A stretch of 32,494 bases of DNA, taken from NCBI GenBank assembly GCA_949293905.1, contig CASFFG010000012.1, positions 1 to 32,494 on the forward strand. Reading direction: 5' to 3'. This document shows, piece by piece, positions 13,977 to 22,205 of this stretch. Every line of letters begins with the position of its first letter. The first letter of the stretch is position 1. Made by a program: the position numbers and the translations under genes. This DNA comes from an uncultured Christensenella sp. (GTDB lineage: Bacteria; Bacillota; Clostridia; Christensenellales; UBA1242). The notes beneath the pieces are model-generated. The model was not told the origin of the DNA. It was given only the letters and a program-made list of their open reading frames with translations, and made no database searches.

Positions 13977-16900
13977 ATGAAAAAAGAGCAAGGTTGTTTA
14001 GATTATGTGAAAATGGAAGAAGGTATCTTAAAATTTTGGGAAGATAATGATATTTTCTCTAAACTAAAAGCAAAAAATAAAAAGACGGGCAAATATTTTG
14101 CAACTCTTGACGGCCCAATTACTGCGAATTACACTATGGGTCTTCACCATGCTTACAATCGTACATTTAAGGACGCAATGATTAAGTTTGAAGCGCTATG
14201 TGGTTACGACCAGCACTATCAAAACGGATTTGATGCGCACGGGCTTCCTGTTGAAAAGAAGGTGGAAGAAGCACTAGGCCTAGATAGTAAAAAGGATATT
14301 GAGAAATACGGAATAGACAAGTTCGTCAAAGCATGTATGGATTCGGTCAAGAAATATTCCGCTCTTCAAACTAAATCTTCAATTAGGCTCGGTCAATGGA
14401 TGAACTGGGAGGATAGTTACTACACGAACAGTGACGAAAATATCACTGCAATTTGGTATTTCTTGAAAAAGTGTCATGAGAAAGGTTGGATTCAACAATC
14501 TTACCGCCCTACTCCATGGTGTACCCGTTGCGGAACGAGTATCGCTGAAAATGATATGTCGGGAGATGATGTTTACCGCGATGATACTTGTCAAGCGATC
14601 TTCTTTAAATGCCCGATAAAAAATAGCAACAATGATATCCTTGTTTGGACAACAACTCCTTGGACGTTGTGTGCAAATGTAGCCGTGGCTGTAAATCCTG
14701 AATTCAACTATAATATCTTAAAAGTTAAGTCTAGCGAGCGAAATTTAATCGTCATGGCTGACCTTATGAAAGTGCTAAAAGACGATGTGGTGAGCGTCAT
14801 CAAGACGGTTAAAGGTAGCGAACTCGTTGGGCTAACTTATGAAACCTGCTTCCCTGAACTTGACGAACAACAATTTGAACATAAAATTGTTGCTTGGGAT
14901 TTAGTAGATGCGACAGAAGGTGCGGGCGCTGTGCATATTGCACCAGGCTGCGGTGAGAGCGACTACGATTTAGGAAAATTGCTCGGGTTAAAAAATATAA
15001 TTCCTATCGACGAAGCAGGACTATTCTACCCTAATTTTGGAGTTCTAGCAGGGAAAGATGCAAATAGCGATGAAACTCGTGACTTTATATTTGATGTTTT
15101 AAAACAACGCGGAAAGGTATACTATACTCACAAATATGTTCACCGCTACCCACATTGTCACAGATGTAAGCGTCCACTTGTTTACAGACTTATCACTCAG
15201 TGGGTTATAAAAATGGACGAAATTCGCCCTGAGTTGATTTCTGCTATCGACAATGTTGAGTTTAATCCGCCTTTTATGAAAAAGCGTATGTTGGACTGGT
15301 TGAACAATATGGGAGATTGGTCTATTAGTAGAAACAGGTATTACGGACTTCCACTACCTTTCTATAAATGTAGTAAATGTGGTGAGTTGACTGTGGTTGG
15401 TTCGCTAAACGAACTCAAAAAATTATCTAGTGAAGAAGAAGTGGACGCAATGCCACACATTCATCGCCCATATATTGATAAAATCAAAATCACTTGCCCG
15501 AAATGTCACGCGAAAGTGGAACGAATTAAAGAAGTCGGCGACGCGTGGTTGGACGCAGGTATCACTCCATTTAGCACAAAAAAGTATTTCACTGATAAAG
15601 AATTTTTCGCTAAAAACTTCCCTATTGAGTGCGTGATTGAAGGAAAGGAACAAATTAGACTTTGGTTCTACTCGCTATTAGTTATGAGCATAGTTATAAC
15701 TGGCAAAGCACCTTATAAGAGAATAGGTACTACTCCTATGCTCCTTGCGCAGGACGGAAAGAAATTATCTAAATCTAGCCCTAATAACATTCCGCTAGAC
15801 GAGGCATTTAAAGAGATTGGTGCAGATATAATTAGATATAATTTCGTTGCTACCCCACTCACGAGCGATGTTAAATTCGGGCGCGAGTCATGTGACGAAG
15901 TTAAGAGAAAATTATTGGGGCTTTGGAACGCATATATCTTCCTTAACACTTATGCGTATATCGATAAACCAGATCTAACAAATTACAACCCAAAGGCTAG
16001 CGAGTTAACATTCATGGATAAATGGCTAATTAACCGCGTGAATGAATTTACCGCTAACTCGTTTGACGCGTACTCGGTACAAGATTTTGGAACGGTCGCA
16101 AAAGATTTCGAGAACTTAGTGGACGAACTCACTAACTGGTACATTAGAAATAATAGGCGTAGATTCTACAAGAGCGAAAACAATTTTGATACTATGAACG
16201 CATACTTCTGTCTACTCTATGCTATTAAAAACATATGCATGGTTATGTTCCCTATTGTGCCGTTTATTAGCGAATTTTTGTGGCAAAATGCTGTTCGCGA
16301 GTTAGATAAAAATGCGAGTGAGTCTGTCGCTTTAAACGGATATAATGTTGCCGAATTTAAAGTTAAAGACATTGGATACACTGAGAAAACTAACATTGTG
16401 CGCGACATCTTCACTATGGCAAGTAAACTTAGAAACGAAAATCAAATAAAAGTAAAACAACCGCTTAAAACTATGTATATCAACGGAAATTCGTTAGTTG
16501 CTGACGCGGTAAATCTATATAAAGACATCATTGAAAGCGAATTAAATATCAAGAATGTGGTTATGGAACACGATAACTCTAAATTTAATGATGAACTTTT
16601 GTCCCTTGATTTTAGACGCGCGGGCGCTGTGCTTAAAGCGAATGTGCAAAAAGTAAAACAACTTTTATTAGATGCAAGTGCAACAGATATGGCGCGCATG
16701 GTGGCGGAATATAAGGCTGGCAAGGTAAACGTAGGTGAATTTAAAGATTTAGATAGCGAGTTATTCACTCTCACTACCAAACCGAAGGAAGAATTCGTAA
16801 TCGCTAGCGATAACAATATAACTGTCGTACTAGACATAACAATAAATCGTGAACTTCTACTTGAAGGATTATCTCGTGAATTGATACGCTCTGCACAAGT

Positions 16901-17111
16901 GATGCGTAAGGACGCGGGATTTAATGTCGACGATCGAATTTACATCGAATTCAACACAGAAAGCAGTGATTTAAAAGAGATTTTAACTAAATTCGAAAGC
17001 AAGATTAAGAGTGAACTTTTAGTTAAAGGAATTACAAAAATTTCTAACCCAGAGTACTCACAGACAGTGGACATTGCGGACGAAAAGATAGAAATTAAAA
17101 TGAAAAGATAA
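13977..17111 (+). CDS. ileS: Isoleucyl-tRNA synthetase (long, eukaryote-like type)
   Basis: A 1044-aa class I aminoacyl-tRNA synthetase that charges tRNA-Ile. In order: the ATP site, where the usual HIGH reads GLHH in ANYTMGLHHAYNRTFKD (about 50-67); WTTTPWTL and the editing-domain motif GAGAVHIAPGCGESDYDLG; two Cys-rich zinc knuckles (CHRC/CxxC about 390-520); KLSKS (about 594-598); the anticodon-binding helical domain; and a C-terminal extension. The ATG at 13977 has AGGAG 5 nt upstream and gives the normal MKKEQGCLDYVKMEEGILKFW start. A reading from 13929 would run through the terminator hairpin and is rejected. The long type is usually mupirocin-tolerant. Expression is probably set by the attenuator upstream. 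Confidence 0.96.
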   Translation: MKKEQGCLDYVKMEEGILKFWEDNDIFSKLKAKNKKTGKYFATLDGPITANYTMGLHHAYNRTFKDAMIKFEALCGYDQHYQNGFDAHGLPVEKKVEEALGLDSKKDIEKYGIDKFVKACMDSVKKYSALQTKSSIRLGQWMNWEDSYYTNSDENITAIWYFLKKCHEKGWIQQSYRPTPWCTRCGTSIAENDMSGDDVYRDDTCQAIFFKCPIKNSNNDILVWTTTPWTLCANVAVAVNPEFNYNILKVKSSERNLIVMADLMKVLKDDVVSVIKTVKGSELVGLTYETCFPELDEQQFEHKIVAWDLVDATEGAGAVHIAPGCGESDYDLGKLLGLKNIIPIDEAGLFYPNFGVLAGKDANSDETRDFIFDVLKQRGKVYYTHKYVHRYPHCHRCKRPLVYRLITQWVIKMDEIRPELISAIDNVEFNPPFMKKRMLDWLNNMGDWSISRNRYYGLPLPFYKCSKCGELTVVGSLNELKKLSSEEEVDAMPHIHRPYIDKIKITCPKCHAKVERIKEVGDAWLDAGITPFSTKKYFTDKEFFAKNFPIECVIEGKEQIRLWFYSLLVMSIVITGKAPYKRIGTTPMLLAQDGKKLSKSSPNNIPLDEAFKEIGADIIRYNFVATPLTSDVKFGRESCDEVKRKLLGLWNAYIFLNTYAYIDKPDLTNYNPKASELTFMDKWLINRVNEFTANSFDAYSVQDFGTVAKDFENLVDELTNWYIRNNRRRFYKSENNFDTMNAYFCLLYAIKNICMVMFPIVPFISEFLWQNAVRELDKNASESVALNGYNVAEFKVKDIGYTEKTNIVRDIFTMASKLRNENQIKVKQPLKTMYINGNSLVADAVNLYKDIIESELNIKNVVMEHDNSKFNDELLSLDFRRAGAVLKANVQKVKQLLLDASATDMARMVAEYKAGKVNVGEFKDLDSELFTLTTKPKEEFVIASDNNITVVLDITINRELLLEGLSRELIRSAQVMRKDAGFNVDDRIYIEFNTESSDLKEILTKFESKIKSELLVKGITKISNPEYSQTVDIADEKIEIKMKR

Positions 17112-17138
17112 AAAAATACCGCAAACGCGGTATTTTTT
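17112..17138. terminator. Intrinsic terminator of ileS
   Basis: AAAAATACCGC, loop AAAC, GCGGTATTTTTT, starting at the stop codon of ileS. It is symmetrical enough to act on the opposite strand too, where the Rho-like gene ends. The 17139-17279 gap holds nothing else that I can support. Confidence 0.85.
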
Positions 17139-17279
17139 CTATTATGCGTATATATTTTACTAATTTTTTTGTTTTTTATTTGTCGTTTAATGGACATTAT
17201 GACCGAAAATTCTTTAATTTAATTATCTAAATCGCAGAATTTTAATAAAAATGATATTACTACTTTAGACTAGAATATA

Positions 17280-18371
17280 CTAATCTAATAGAGTGAATTT
17301 GTCTCCCGATACGCTAAGTTTATGGTCGGCTAATTTTTCAAATAGTCCTGCAGAGTTATCGTTCGGCATAATCGCAAATAGAGTAAGGCTTCCACCATTT
17401 AAACCATTTTTAGTTGCAGACATTGCATTCTTAGTCACATTAAATTCTCCGTTGTCTACGCTCATAATAGATTTAACATCATCGATTGCTACCACGACAT
17501 CGTCCCCGCGCTCAAACATTCTCTTAGCGCGTTCTATACCTAAATTCACAATGTGTTGTGCCGTTTCTGCAGTGTCCGTAATAGTTGATGTGAATTTTTC
17601 CACACTATCATCAAGTTCATCTAAGAAAATCACATTTTTTTCTGCAAGAACAGTGCTAATGTAAATCTTTTTAGTTTTTTCGGTTGAATTTAGTAGATTA
17701 ATAATCATTTTTGTGTTGTTATTATTGTTCAAACCATATAGGTAGATACTTTCTCCCTTCTTTAAGCCTAGTGCGTTCAGGTCATTTTTAGAAAAATCTA
17801 GTGGTTTAGTAGGAAGAATATGTTTAATTTCATGATAGTTTAATCTAGTATCTTTATCGTATTTCTTTACAGGGCAGTTATTAATATTTGAAACACTACC
17901 TACTATCGTCTGCCCGTCTTCCTGCTCCAAATGGGCATGAATGAAATCACCCGTCTTTAATTTAAATGTGTTAATAATACTATTGGGAATATATATACAA
18001 TTAAAATTCAAATTATCTCGTATCCACAGGCAAGCGGAAACTGGTGAAATATTTTCAACATAACCGCAAATAAGTCCGTCTGTATCGTATTTAAAAGTTG
18101 GAAGATTTTGTGCAAGAATTGGGGTTTGATAACTAGGTTGTTGACGCGATATACTAGGATTTAAAGCCTCTGCAAATGAATAGCCGTAATCTTTGGGAGG
18201 TCTACCCTGTCTTGTTTTAGGAAGATATGGCTCTTTCTTTCCCTCCATGATTTCCAATATCTCATTAATCAATTCGTCTTTCTTCTTGCTGGTTGGAGAA
18301 TACACGCCCGTTCGTCGTGCAAGTTCACGCAATGCAAATATACTAAGTTCGTTTAATTTATCGTAATTCAT
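17280..18371 (-). CDS. Rho-like protein with degenerate ATPase domain (no P-loop)
   Basis: A 363-aa protein with the domain order of transcription terminator Rho. It has a Rho_N/SAP-like helical domain (about 5-42, LSIFALRELARRTGV...KKDELINEIL), an S/P/Q-rich linker, and a cold-shock-like RNA-binding domain (about 98-163) with IYIPNSIINTFKLKTGDFIHAHL, matching Rho's YVSPSQIRRFNLRTGDTI region. A RecA-like part follows (about 185-363), with IERAKRMFERGDDVVVAIDDV (279-299) aligning to Rho's Walker-B segment. Where Rho has the P-loop (GxxGxGKT) this protein has GLNNNNNTK (213-221), so ATP hydrolysis is unlikely. It may bind RNA or modulate true Rho. GGAGA ribosome site; own promoter. Confidence 0.75.
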   Translation of the reverse strand: MNYDKLNELSIFALRELARRTGVYSPTSKKKDELINEILEIMEGKKEPYLPKTRQGRPPKDYGYSFAEALNPSISRQQPSYQTPILAQNLPTFKYDTDGLICGYVENISPVSACLWIRDNLNFNCIYIPNSIINTFKLKTGDFIHAHLEQEDGQTIVGSVSNINNCPVKKYDKDTRLNYHEIKHILPTKPLDFSKNDLNALGLKKGESIYLYGLNNNNNTKMIINLLNSTEKTKKIYISTVLAEKNVIFLDELDDSVEKFTSTITDTAETAQHIVNLGIERAKRMFERGDDVVVAIDDVKSIMSVDNGEFNVTKNAMSATKNGLNGGSLTLFAIMPNDNSAGLFEKLADHKLSVSGDKFTLLD

Positions 18372-18389
18372 AACATCTCCGTTAATTAG

Positions 18390-18418
18390 ATTTTAACATA
18401 TAAAAAAAATAAAGTAAA
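18390..18418 (-). promoter_or_regulatory. Promoter of the Rho-like gene
   Basis: On the minus strand, TTTACT (18413-18418), 17 nt, TAAAAT (18390-18395). The 5' UTR is about 12 nt and carries GGAGA. Confidence 0.6.
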
Positions 18419-18531
18419 GCAGTTTTGTACAAAAATGGGCGATTAATTATAATTTAAATTTTGACAAATATCAAGCATTTTAACTATGTTTTGTTTACTT
18501 TATTTAAAATTTAAGATGAATTTCAAAGAAA

Positions 18532-18879
18532 TTACGCAGTTATACCCAGGCTAATTAGGATAGCGACATCGACTTTTCGCATGGTGTTTGAGTCAAGTGT
18601 AGATAATTTATCCTTTAACCTACGCTTGTCGAGAGTTCGTATCTGTTCGAGTAAAACTACGCTATCTTTGGGAAGATTATAGTTTATTTTATCTAATTCT
18701 ATATGTGTAGGAAGTTTTGCTTTCGTGAGTTGACTTGTAATTGCGGCGATAATTACTGTTGGACTATACTTATTTCCTACATCGTTTTGCACGACTAAAA
18801 CCGGGCGCACGCCACCTTGCTCGCTCCCTACAACCGGACTTAAATCAGCATAGAAGATATCGCCACGATTAATTTCCAT
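18532..18879 (-). CDS. mazF: MazF/NdoA-type endoribonuclease toxin
   Basis: A 115-aa toxin of the MazF/PemK family, a sequence-specific mRNA interferase. It begins with the family motif [30 protein letters not shown], has the conserved Ser/Thr-containing TVIIAAITS strand, and ends with the [14 protein letters not shown]...[11 protein letters not shown] region of NdoA (EndoA). Length is right for the Bacillota type. It lies 6 nt after a 64-aa acidic gene, which takes the position of the antitoxin. The best ribosome site (AAAGGGGAAG) is about 13 nt before the ATG, inside the end of that gene, which suggests coupled but weak translation. Confidence 0.93.
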   Translation of the reverse strand: MEINRGDIFYADLSPVVGSEQGGVRPVLVVQNDVGNKYSPTVIIAAITSQLTKAKLPTHIELDKINYNLPKDSVVLLEQIRTLDKRRLKDKLSTLDSNTMRKVDVAILISLGITA

Positions 18880-18885
18880 TTAATT

Positions 18886-19080
18886 TTAGTCTTCCCCTTT
18901 TAGAAATTCTATCGTCCGCTCGAAGTCGTCGACTAAATCAAAGTCTAACATAAGTTCGTTTATAGCGGAGATGTATTCACTTTCAGTATATGCGGATATA
19001 TCAAATTTTGGTTTGTTCGGGCGTTTAACTTCGTTTAAGCGAGAAATGTACTCGACATATTCGCGTATCAGTTCGTCCAT
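18886..19080 (-). CDS. Small acidic protein, candidate antitoxin of mazF
   Basis: A 64-aa acidic protein (MDELIREYVEYISRLNEV... ending FERTIEFLKGED), predicted helical. It lies directly upstream of mazF in the same operon, where EndoAI/MazE normally sits. It lacks a recognisable ribbon-helix-helix or AbrB-like DNA-binding start and is shorter than EndoAI (about 93 aa). Acidity, size and position fit an antitoxin that wraps the toxin, but homology was not seen. GGGGG ribosome site 5 nt before the ATG. Confidence 0.65.
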   Translation of the reverse strand: MDELIREYVEYISRLNEVKRPNKPKFDISAYTESEYISAINELMLDFDLVDDFERTIEFLKGED

Positions 19081-19102
19081 ATTTTCCCCCTTTAAAAAAT
19101 AA

Positions 19103-19543
19103 TTAAACCTTTGCGAGTTGTTTTTTTAATTTTTCGTAAAAATCTTCCTGAATTTTCAAAAAATCGGCATGAAGAAGTTTTAAATTTTCATCTTTTGGTT
19201 TTAAGTCCTTACCTGCTTTGATTGTGTCGACTATTCCCATTACTGTGCCTTGAATCATCATCTCAACAATATGACGCGCCGAATTGTCCGTCCAAAGCGA
19301 TATATATATCATCGCTGTTTGTTTAAATTTCTTAAAAAATCCATTTTCTTTGACTTCTTTGTTGTTGCTCATAGCGATCGCGTCCACGCGATTAAAGACT
19401 TTTTCGTACATATCGTACTGCTTTTCAAACTGCTTTTTTAAATTTTCATCTTTTATTTTTTTTAATACTTTATTAATTGATTGCATGCCGATTTCGCAAT
19501 CTTGGTAAATCCTGTTTAACAATAGGTATTCATTCTTTTCCAT
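19103..19543 (-). CDS. Helical-bundle protein, unknown function
   Basis: A 146-aa protein, predicted entirely alpha-helical. It resembles a four-helix bundle: 5-25, 30-60 (KKIKDENLKKQFEKQYDMYEKVFNRVDAIA), 68-105 (including ARHIVEMMIQGTVMGIVDTIKAGKDL) and 118-144. A ferritin-like or DUF2383-type fold is possible from the layout, but no metal-ligand pattern is clear. First gene of a three-gene operon with the acidic 64-aa gene (22 nt gap) and mazF. GGGGG precedes the ATG. No clear sigma-A promoter seen upstream. Confidence 0.7.
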   Translation of the reverse strand: MEKNEYLLLNRIYQDCEIGMQSINKVLKKIKDENLKKQFEKQYDMYEKVFNRVDAIAMSNNKEVKENGFFKKFKQTAMIYISLWTDNSARHIVEMMIQGTVMGIVDTIKAGKDLKPKDENLKLLHADFLKIQEDFYEKLKKQLAKV

Positions 19544-19677
19544 ATTTCCCCCAAAATTAGTGTTCGCTAGAATTTTAGAAATATACTATTGTTTTTATAG
19601 ATATAAAATTAACGAAAAACTGATATCTTAAAATTACGCTTTTTAAATTTAGGATATGATTTATTATCTGCTCTAGC

Positions 19678-19709
19678 AAAAAAAGAATAGTGAAAAATTT
19701 TCGCTATCC
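19678..19709 (-). terminator. Intrinsic terminator after the exporter gene
   Basis: On the minus strand, ATAG(c)GAAAA pairs with TTTTC(a)CTAT and is followed by seven T residues. It lies about 100 nt downstream of the 19807-20766 gene. Confidence 0.6.
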
Positions 19710-19806
19710 TTTTAATCTAAAGTTCATTTATTAATTTGTTAGTCTTTTCGGTTTAAAATTCTTTGGGTTTTAGTTTAAACTATAATAAAACTTAACTTTT
19801 TTATTT

Positions 19807-20766
19807 CTAAATAAAATTCAGTGCATATCCAACAATTAGACTAGAAATTATTAGCACTAAAAAGATAAAAATATTTTCTTTAATATTTTTATTCTGTTTT
19901 AGCAAGATTACTAGTCCCAATCCTGCGTTAACTGAAAGTCCAGCAACGAGCGCGCCGAACGAAAGTCCTCCCATCATGAAAAGTTGAGTTAAGACTACGC
20001 TAGAAGCACAATTTGGAATAAGACCAATAATTATTGCGAGCAATGGTTGCAATGCGCGACTATTTGACAAGAAACTAGTGAGAGCATCTTCCCCTATCCA
20101 CACATGCGTGATTAAAGTAAATATTATATTGATGACTAAAATAAAAGCGCTAATTTTTAAGCAATGCAATAATGGGTGCAACCAATCGAACGATTTTTTA
20201 TCAACATGGTGATGGCAGCAACCGCTATGCTCATCTACAACAATTTCATTTTCCTTTCCGCTCTCTACATGTACGTGCTCTTCGTTGATATGCTCATCGT
20301 CGATTTTTGCGTCAGTATTTTCAGTTGCGACACTCGTAGCCATTTCAACACTCTGGCGTTTAAATATCTTTCTAAATAACCAGTTCGCAAAATATCCTAC
20401 TGCGATTCCCATAACGATTTTTACTCCTATCATAGCAAGCATCCATGGAATATAATGATAGTCCATAATCATGAGCGGGATTGCTTCGTCACTGGTCGCA
20501 ATATACACCGCAATCAGCGCACCAACTGAGATCGCACGCTTAGTATAAAGGTCGGTAGAAATAACAGAAAACCCGCACTGCGGAATACAACCTACAACCG
20601 CGCCAAAAACCGGACTCGCTTTACCTTTTAGCCATTTACTATTTTGAATTTTTACCGCATACTTAAATTCGAGTAATTCAATGAGATAGTAGATAATAAA
20701 AAGTAAAGGCAAGAGTCTTGCTGTATCTATAAGTGCTTCTAAAATCGCGTGCCAATATTCTTCCAT
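19807..20766 (-). CDS. Putative heavy-metal/arsenic exporter, 10-TM permease family
   Basis: A 319-aa integral membrane protein with two homologous halves separated by a long hydrophilic loop. Each half carries a matching motif: GAVVGCIPQCGFSVI (about 54-68) and IGLIPNCASSVVL (about 243-255). This duplicated IPxC pattern is typical of the putative 10-TM heavy-metal exporter family (ArsP_2-type, also annotated as manganese or arsenic efflux). The central loop (about 140-195) is acidic and His/Cys-rich (HINEEHVHVES, HSGCCHHH), a plausible metal sensor or chelator. GGAGAGAG ribosome site. The promoter overlaps an inverted repeat at 20798-20827. The substrate is inferred from the family and the loop. 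Confidence 0.8.
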   Translation of the reverse strand: MEEYWHAILEALIDTARLLPLLFIIYYLIELLEFKYAVKIQNSKWLKGKASPVFGAVVGCIPQCGFSVISTDLYTKRAISVGALIAVYIATSDEAIPLMIMDYHYIPWMLAMIGVKIVMGIAVGYFANWLFRKIFKRQSVEMATSVATENTDAKIDDEHINEEHVHVESGKENEIVVDEHSGCCHHHVDKKSFDWLHPLLHCLKISAFILVINIIFTLITHVWIGEDALTSFLSNSRALQPLLAIIIGLIPNCASSVVLTQLFMMGGLSFGALVAGLSVNAGLGLVILLKQNKNIKENIFIFLVLIISSLIVGYALNFI

Positions 20767-20789
20767 ACTCTCTCCAAATCAGTCCATAT

Positions 20790-20818
20790 ATAATATAAAA
20801 TTTATATTAATTTGTCAA
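20790..20818 (-). promoter_or_regulatory. Promoter of the metal exporter gene
   Basis: On the minus strand, TTGACA (20813-20818), 17 nt, TATTAT (20790-20795). The predicted 5' UTR is about 18 nt with GGAGAGAG. Confidence 0.7.
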
Positions 20819-20827
20819 TATAAATTT
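20798..20827. promoter_or_regulatory. Inverted repeat overlapping the exporter -35 box, candidate operator
   Basis: AAATTTATATT (20798-20808), 8-nt spacer, AATATAAATTT (20817-20827), an exact 11-bp dyad. It covers the -35 box and the spacer up to near the -10, where a repressor would block RNA polymerase. It is pure A/T, so chance is possible. No regulator gene is adjacent. Confidence 0.4.
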
Positions 20828-20922
20828 AATTTATTAGCCTAAAATTTAATCCATTTTTATATATGCACACACGAAGAATGAAATTATTTTATTTCTATAA
20901 TATTTCGTTGAAGTAAAACTAC

Positions 20923-20952
20923 TTGACAATTTATACGGGTTTGTGTTATTGT
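20923..20952 (+). promoter_or_regulatory. Promoter of the 141-aa gene
   Basis: TTGACA (20923-20928), 18 nt, TATTGT (20947-20952). The 5' UTR is about 30 nt and contains GGAGA. Confidence 0.6.
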
Positions 20953-20988
20953 ATGTTTATATAAAAATAGGTTTCTTGGAGAAAAGAT

Positions 20989-21414
20989 ATGGCATATATA
21001 TTGTACGCTGATGTTATGGTTGGGCTAACAGTAAAAAAGAAAGTTTTTTTGAACAAGTTGTTTGAAAAGGGAAATGAACCCGTATCCTTTACAATACGCG
21101 ACCTTTTTGAAACTCAAAAGTCCGTGATGATGTGTGGGGTTGGCAATGTTAATTTCATGACCGCATTAGACCGCTCGGATTTTGAAGAATATTTACATAG
21201 ACATAAAGAATGGTTTTCTTTACAACCAGATGGATCGTATCAATTTTTAAAAGAAAACTTATATGATCCAGAAATGCCAGATAATATTGATTATCTTAGT
21301 CTCCTTACTGTTGGTATTTATAATTCAAATACATTATCCACATTTAATTATCCACTTTATAAAGAAGAGGAATCTAATCTTTCCGTTTCTAAAGATAATG
21401 GCGAATTACTATAA
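20989..21414 (+). CDS. Hypothetical protein
   Basis: A 141-aa soluble protein with mixed alpha/beta composition, no signal peptide or membrane segment, and no domain that I recognise. The middle part (SFTIRDLFETQKSVMMCGVGNVNFMTALDRSDFEEYLHRHKEWFSL) looks like a small globular alpha/beta unit, and the tail is Ser/Glu/Asn-rich. It is single-gene, divergent from the exporter, with GGAGA 7 nt before the ATG and a strong hairpin terminator downstream. Confidence 0.7.
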   Translation: MAYILYADVMVGLTVKKKVFLNKLFEKGNEPVSFTIRDLFETQKSVMMCGVGNVNFMTALDRSDFEEYLHRHKEWFSLQPDGSYQFLKENLYDPEMPDNIDYLSLLTVGIYNSNTLSTFNYPLYKEEESNLSVSKDNGELL

Positions 21415-21467
21415 GTTAACTATAATAACTGCCAGACATTAAAAAAATTATTCTATAGAAAAACATT

Positions 21468-21502
21468 AACACTTTAACTTTCGTCGTTAAAGTGTTGTTT
21501 TT
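21468..21502 (+). terminator. Intrinsic terminator of the 141-aa gene
   Basis: AACACTTTAAC, loop TTTCGTC, GTTAAAGTGTT, then GTTTTT. It is an 11-bp perfect stem. The following 21540-21690 interval is nearly pure A/T and contains no gene. Confidence 0.85.
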
Positions 21503-21698
21503 ATTCCGTACTAATTTTTTATCTATAAAAACTAAATTCTTAAATAAATTAAAAAATAGTAAATTTTACTAAAAATTATTAAAAAATTAAAAAATATTAC
21601 AAAAACTGTGAAAAAAACTATAATTTTTAATATTTTTTTACTTATTTTTAAAAATTTTTATTATTTTTTGAATTTAGATTCAAAACATCTTTTTTTCA

Positions 21699-22205
21699 TC
21701 ATATAAATCGACAACAGAAGCAAGCAATTATTGCACAGGCTACATTGCAGACTAGCGCGATGGGAATTGTGAGCAAAGTCTTCTTAACGCTCGTAGATGC
21801 AAAATAAATACTACTCACATAGAATATTGTATCACTACTCCCCATTATCACACTAGCACATTTACCTATATAACTATCTACGCCGTATGTGGAAAAAATA
21901 TCGCGCAAAATTACATATCCTGCGTTTGAACTAAACGGACGAATTAAAGTCAATTCACATACTTCTGGAGGAATACCTATTGCACGAAATATTGGAGATA
22001 AGAAATTACATAGATATCCACTTAATCCACTATTTCTAAACAATTCAACCGCGACAAACATAGCGATTATGTACGGCATTAAAGACGCCATAAGTGGAAG
22101 CGCTCCCTTAGCCCCATTCACAAATGACGAGTATGCATCTACTCCTTTTATCGTCGCGTATATCATGATAAAAGCAATAAGAATTGGAATAAACAAATCA
22201 GCCAT
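21699..22205 (-). CDS. spmB: Spore maturation protein B
   Basis: A 168-aa membrane protein of the SpmB/nucleoside-transporter-gate family. It shows YATIKGVDAYSSFVNGAKGALPLMASLMPYIIAMFVAVELFRNSG, then IPPEVCELTLIRPFSSNAGYVILRDIF and a GSSDTIFYVSSIYF motif, all typical of SpmB. Gate-domain proteins of this type are needed for spore core dehydration. The ATG at 22205 has AAGGA upstream and overlaps the spmA end by 8 nt, so the pair is translationally coupled. Length is close to the B. subtilis protein (178 aa). Confidence 0.93.
   Translation of the reverse strand: MADLFIPILIAFIMIYATIKGVDAYSSFVNGAKGALPLMASLMPYIIAMFVAVELFRNSGLSGYLCNFLSPIFRAIGIPPEVCELTLIRPFSSNAGYVILRDIFSTYGVDSYIGKCASVIMGSSDTIFYVSSIYFASTSVKKTLLTIPIALVCNVACAIIACFCCRFI

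Noticed and set aside
14379-16837. Several antisense ORFs within ileS
   Set aside because: No ribosome sites and no protein-like composition; explained by codon use of ileS.
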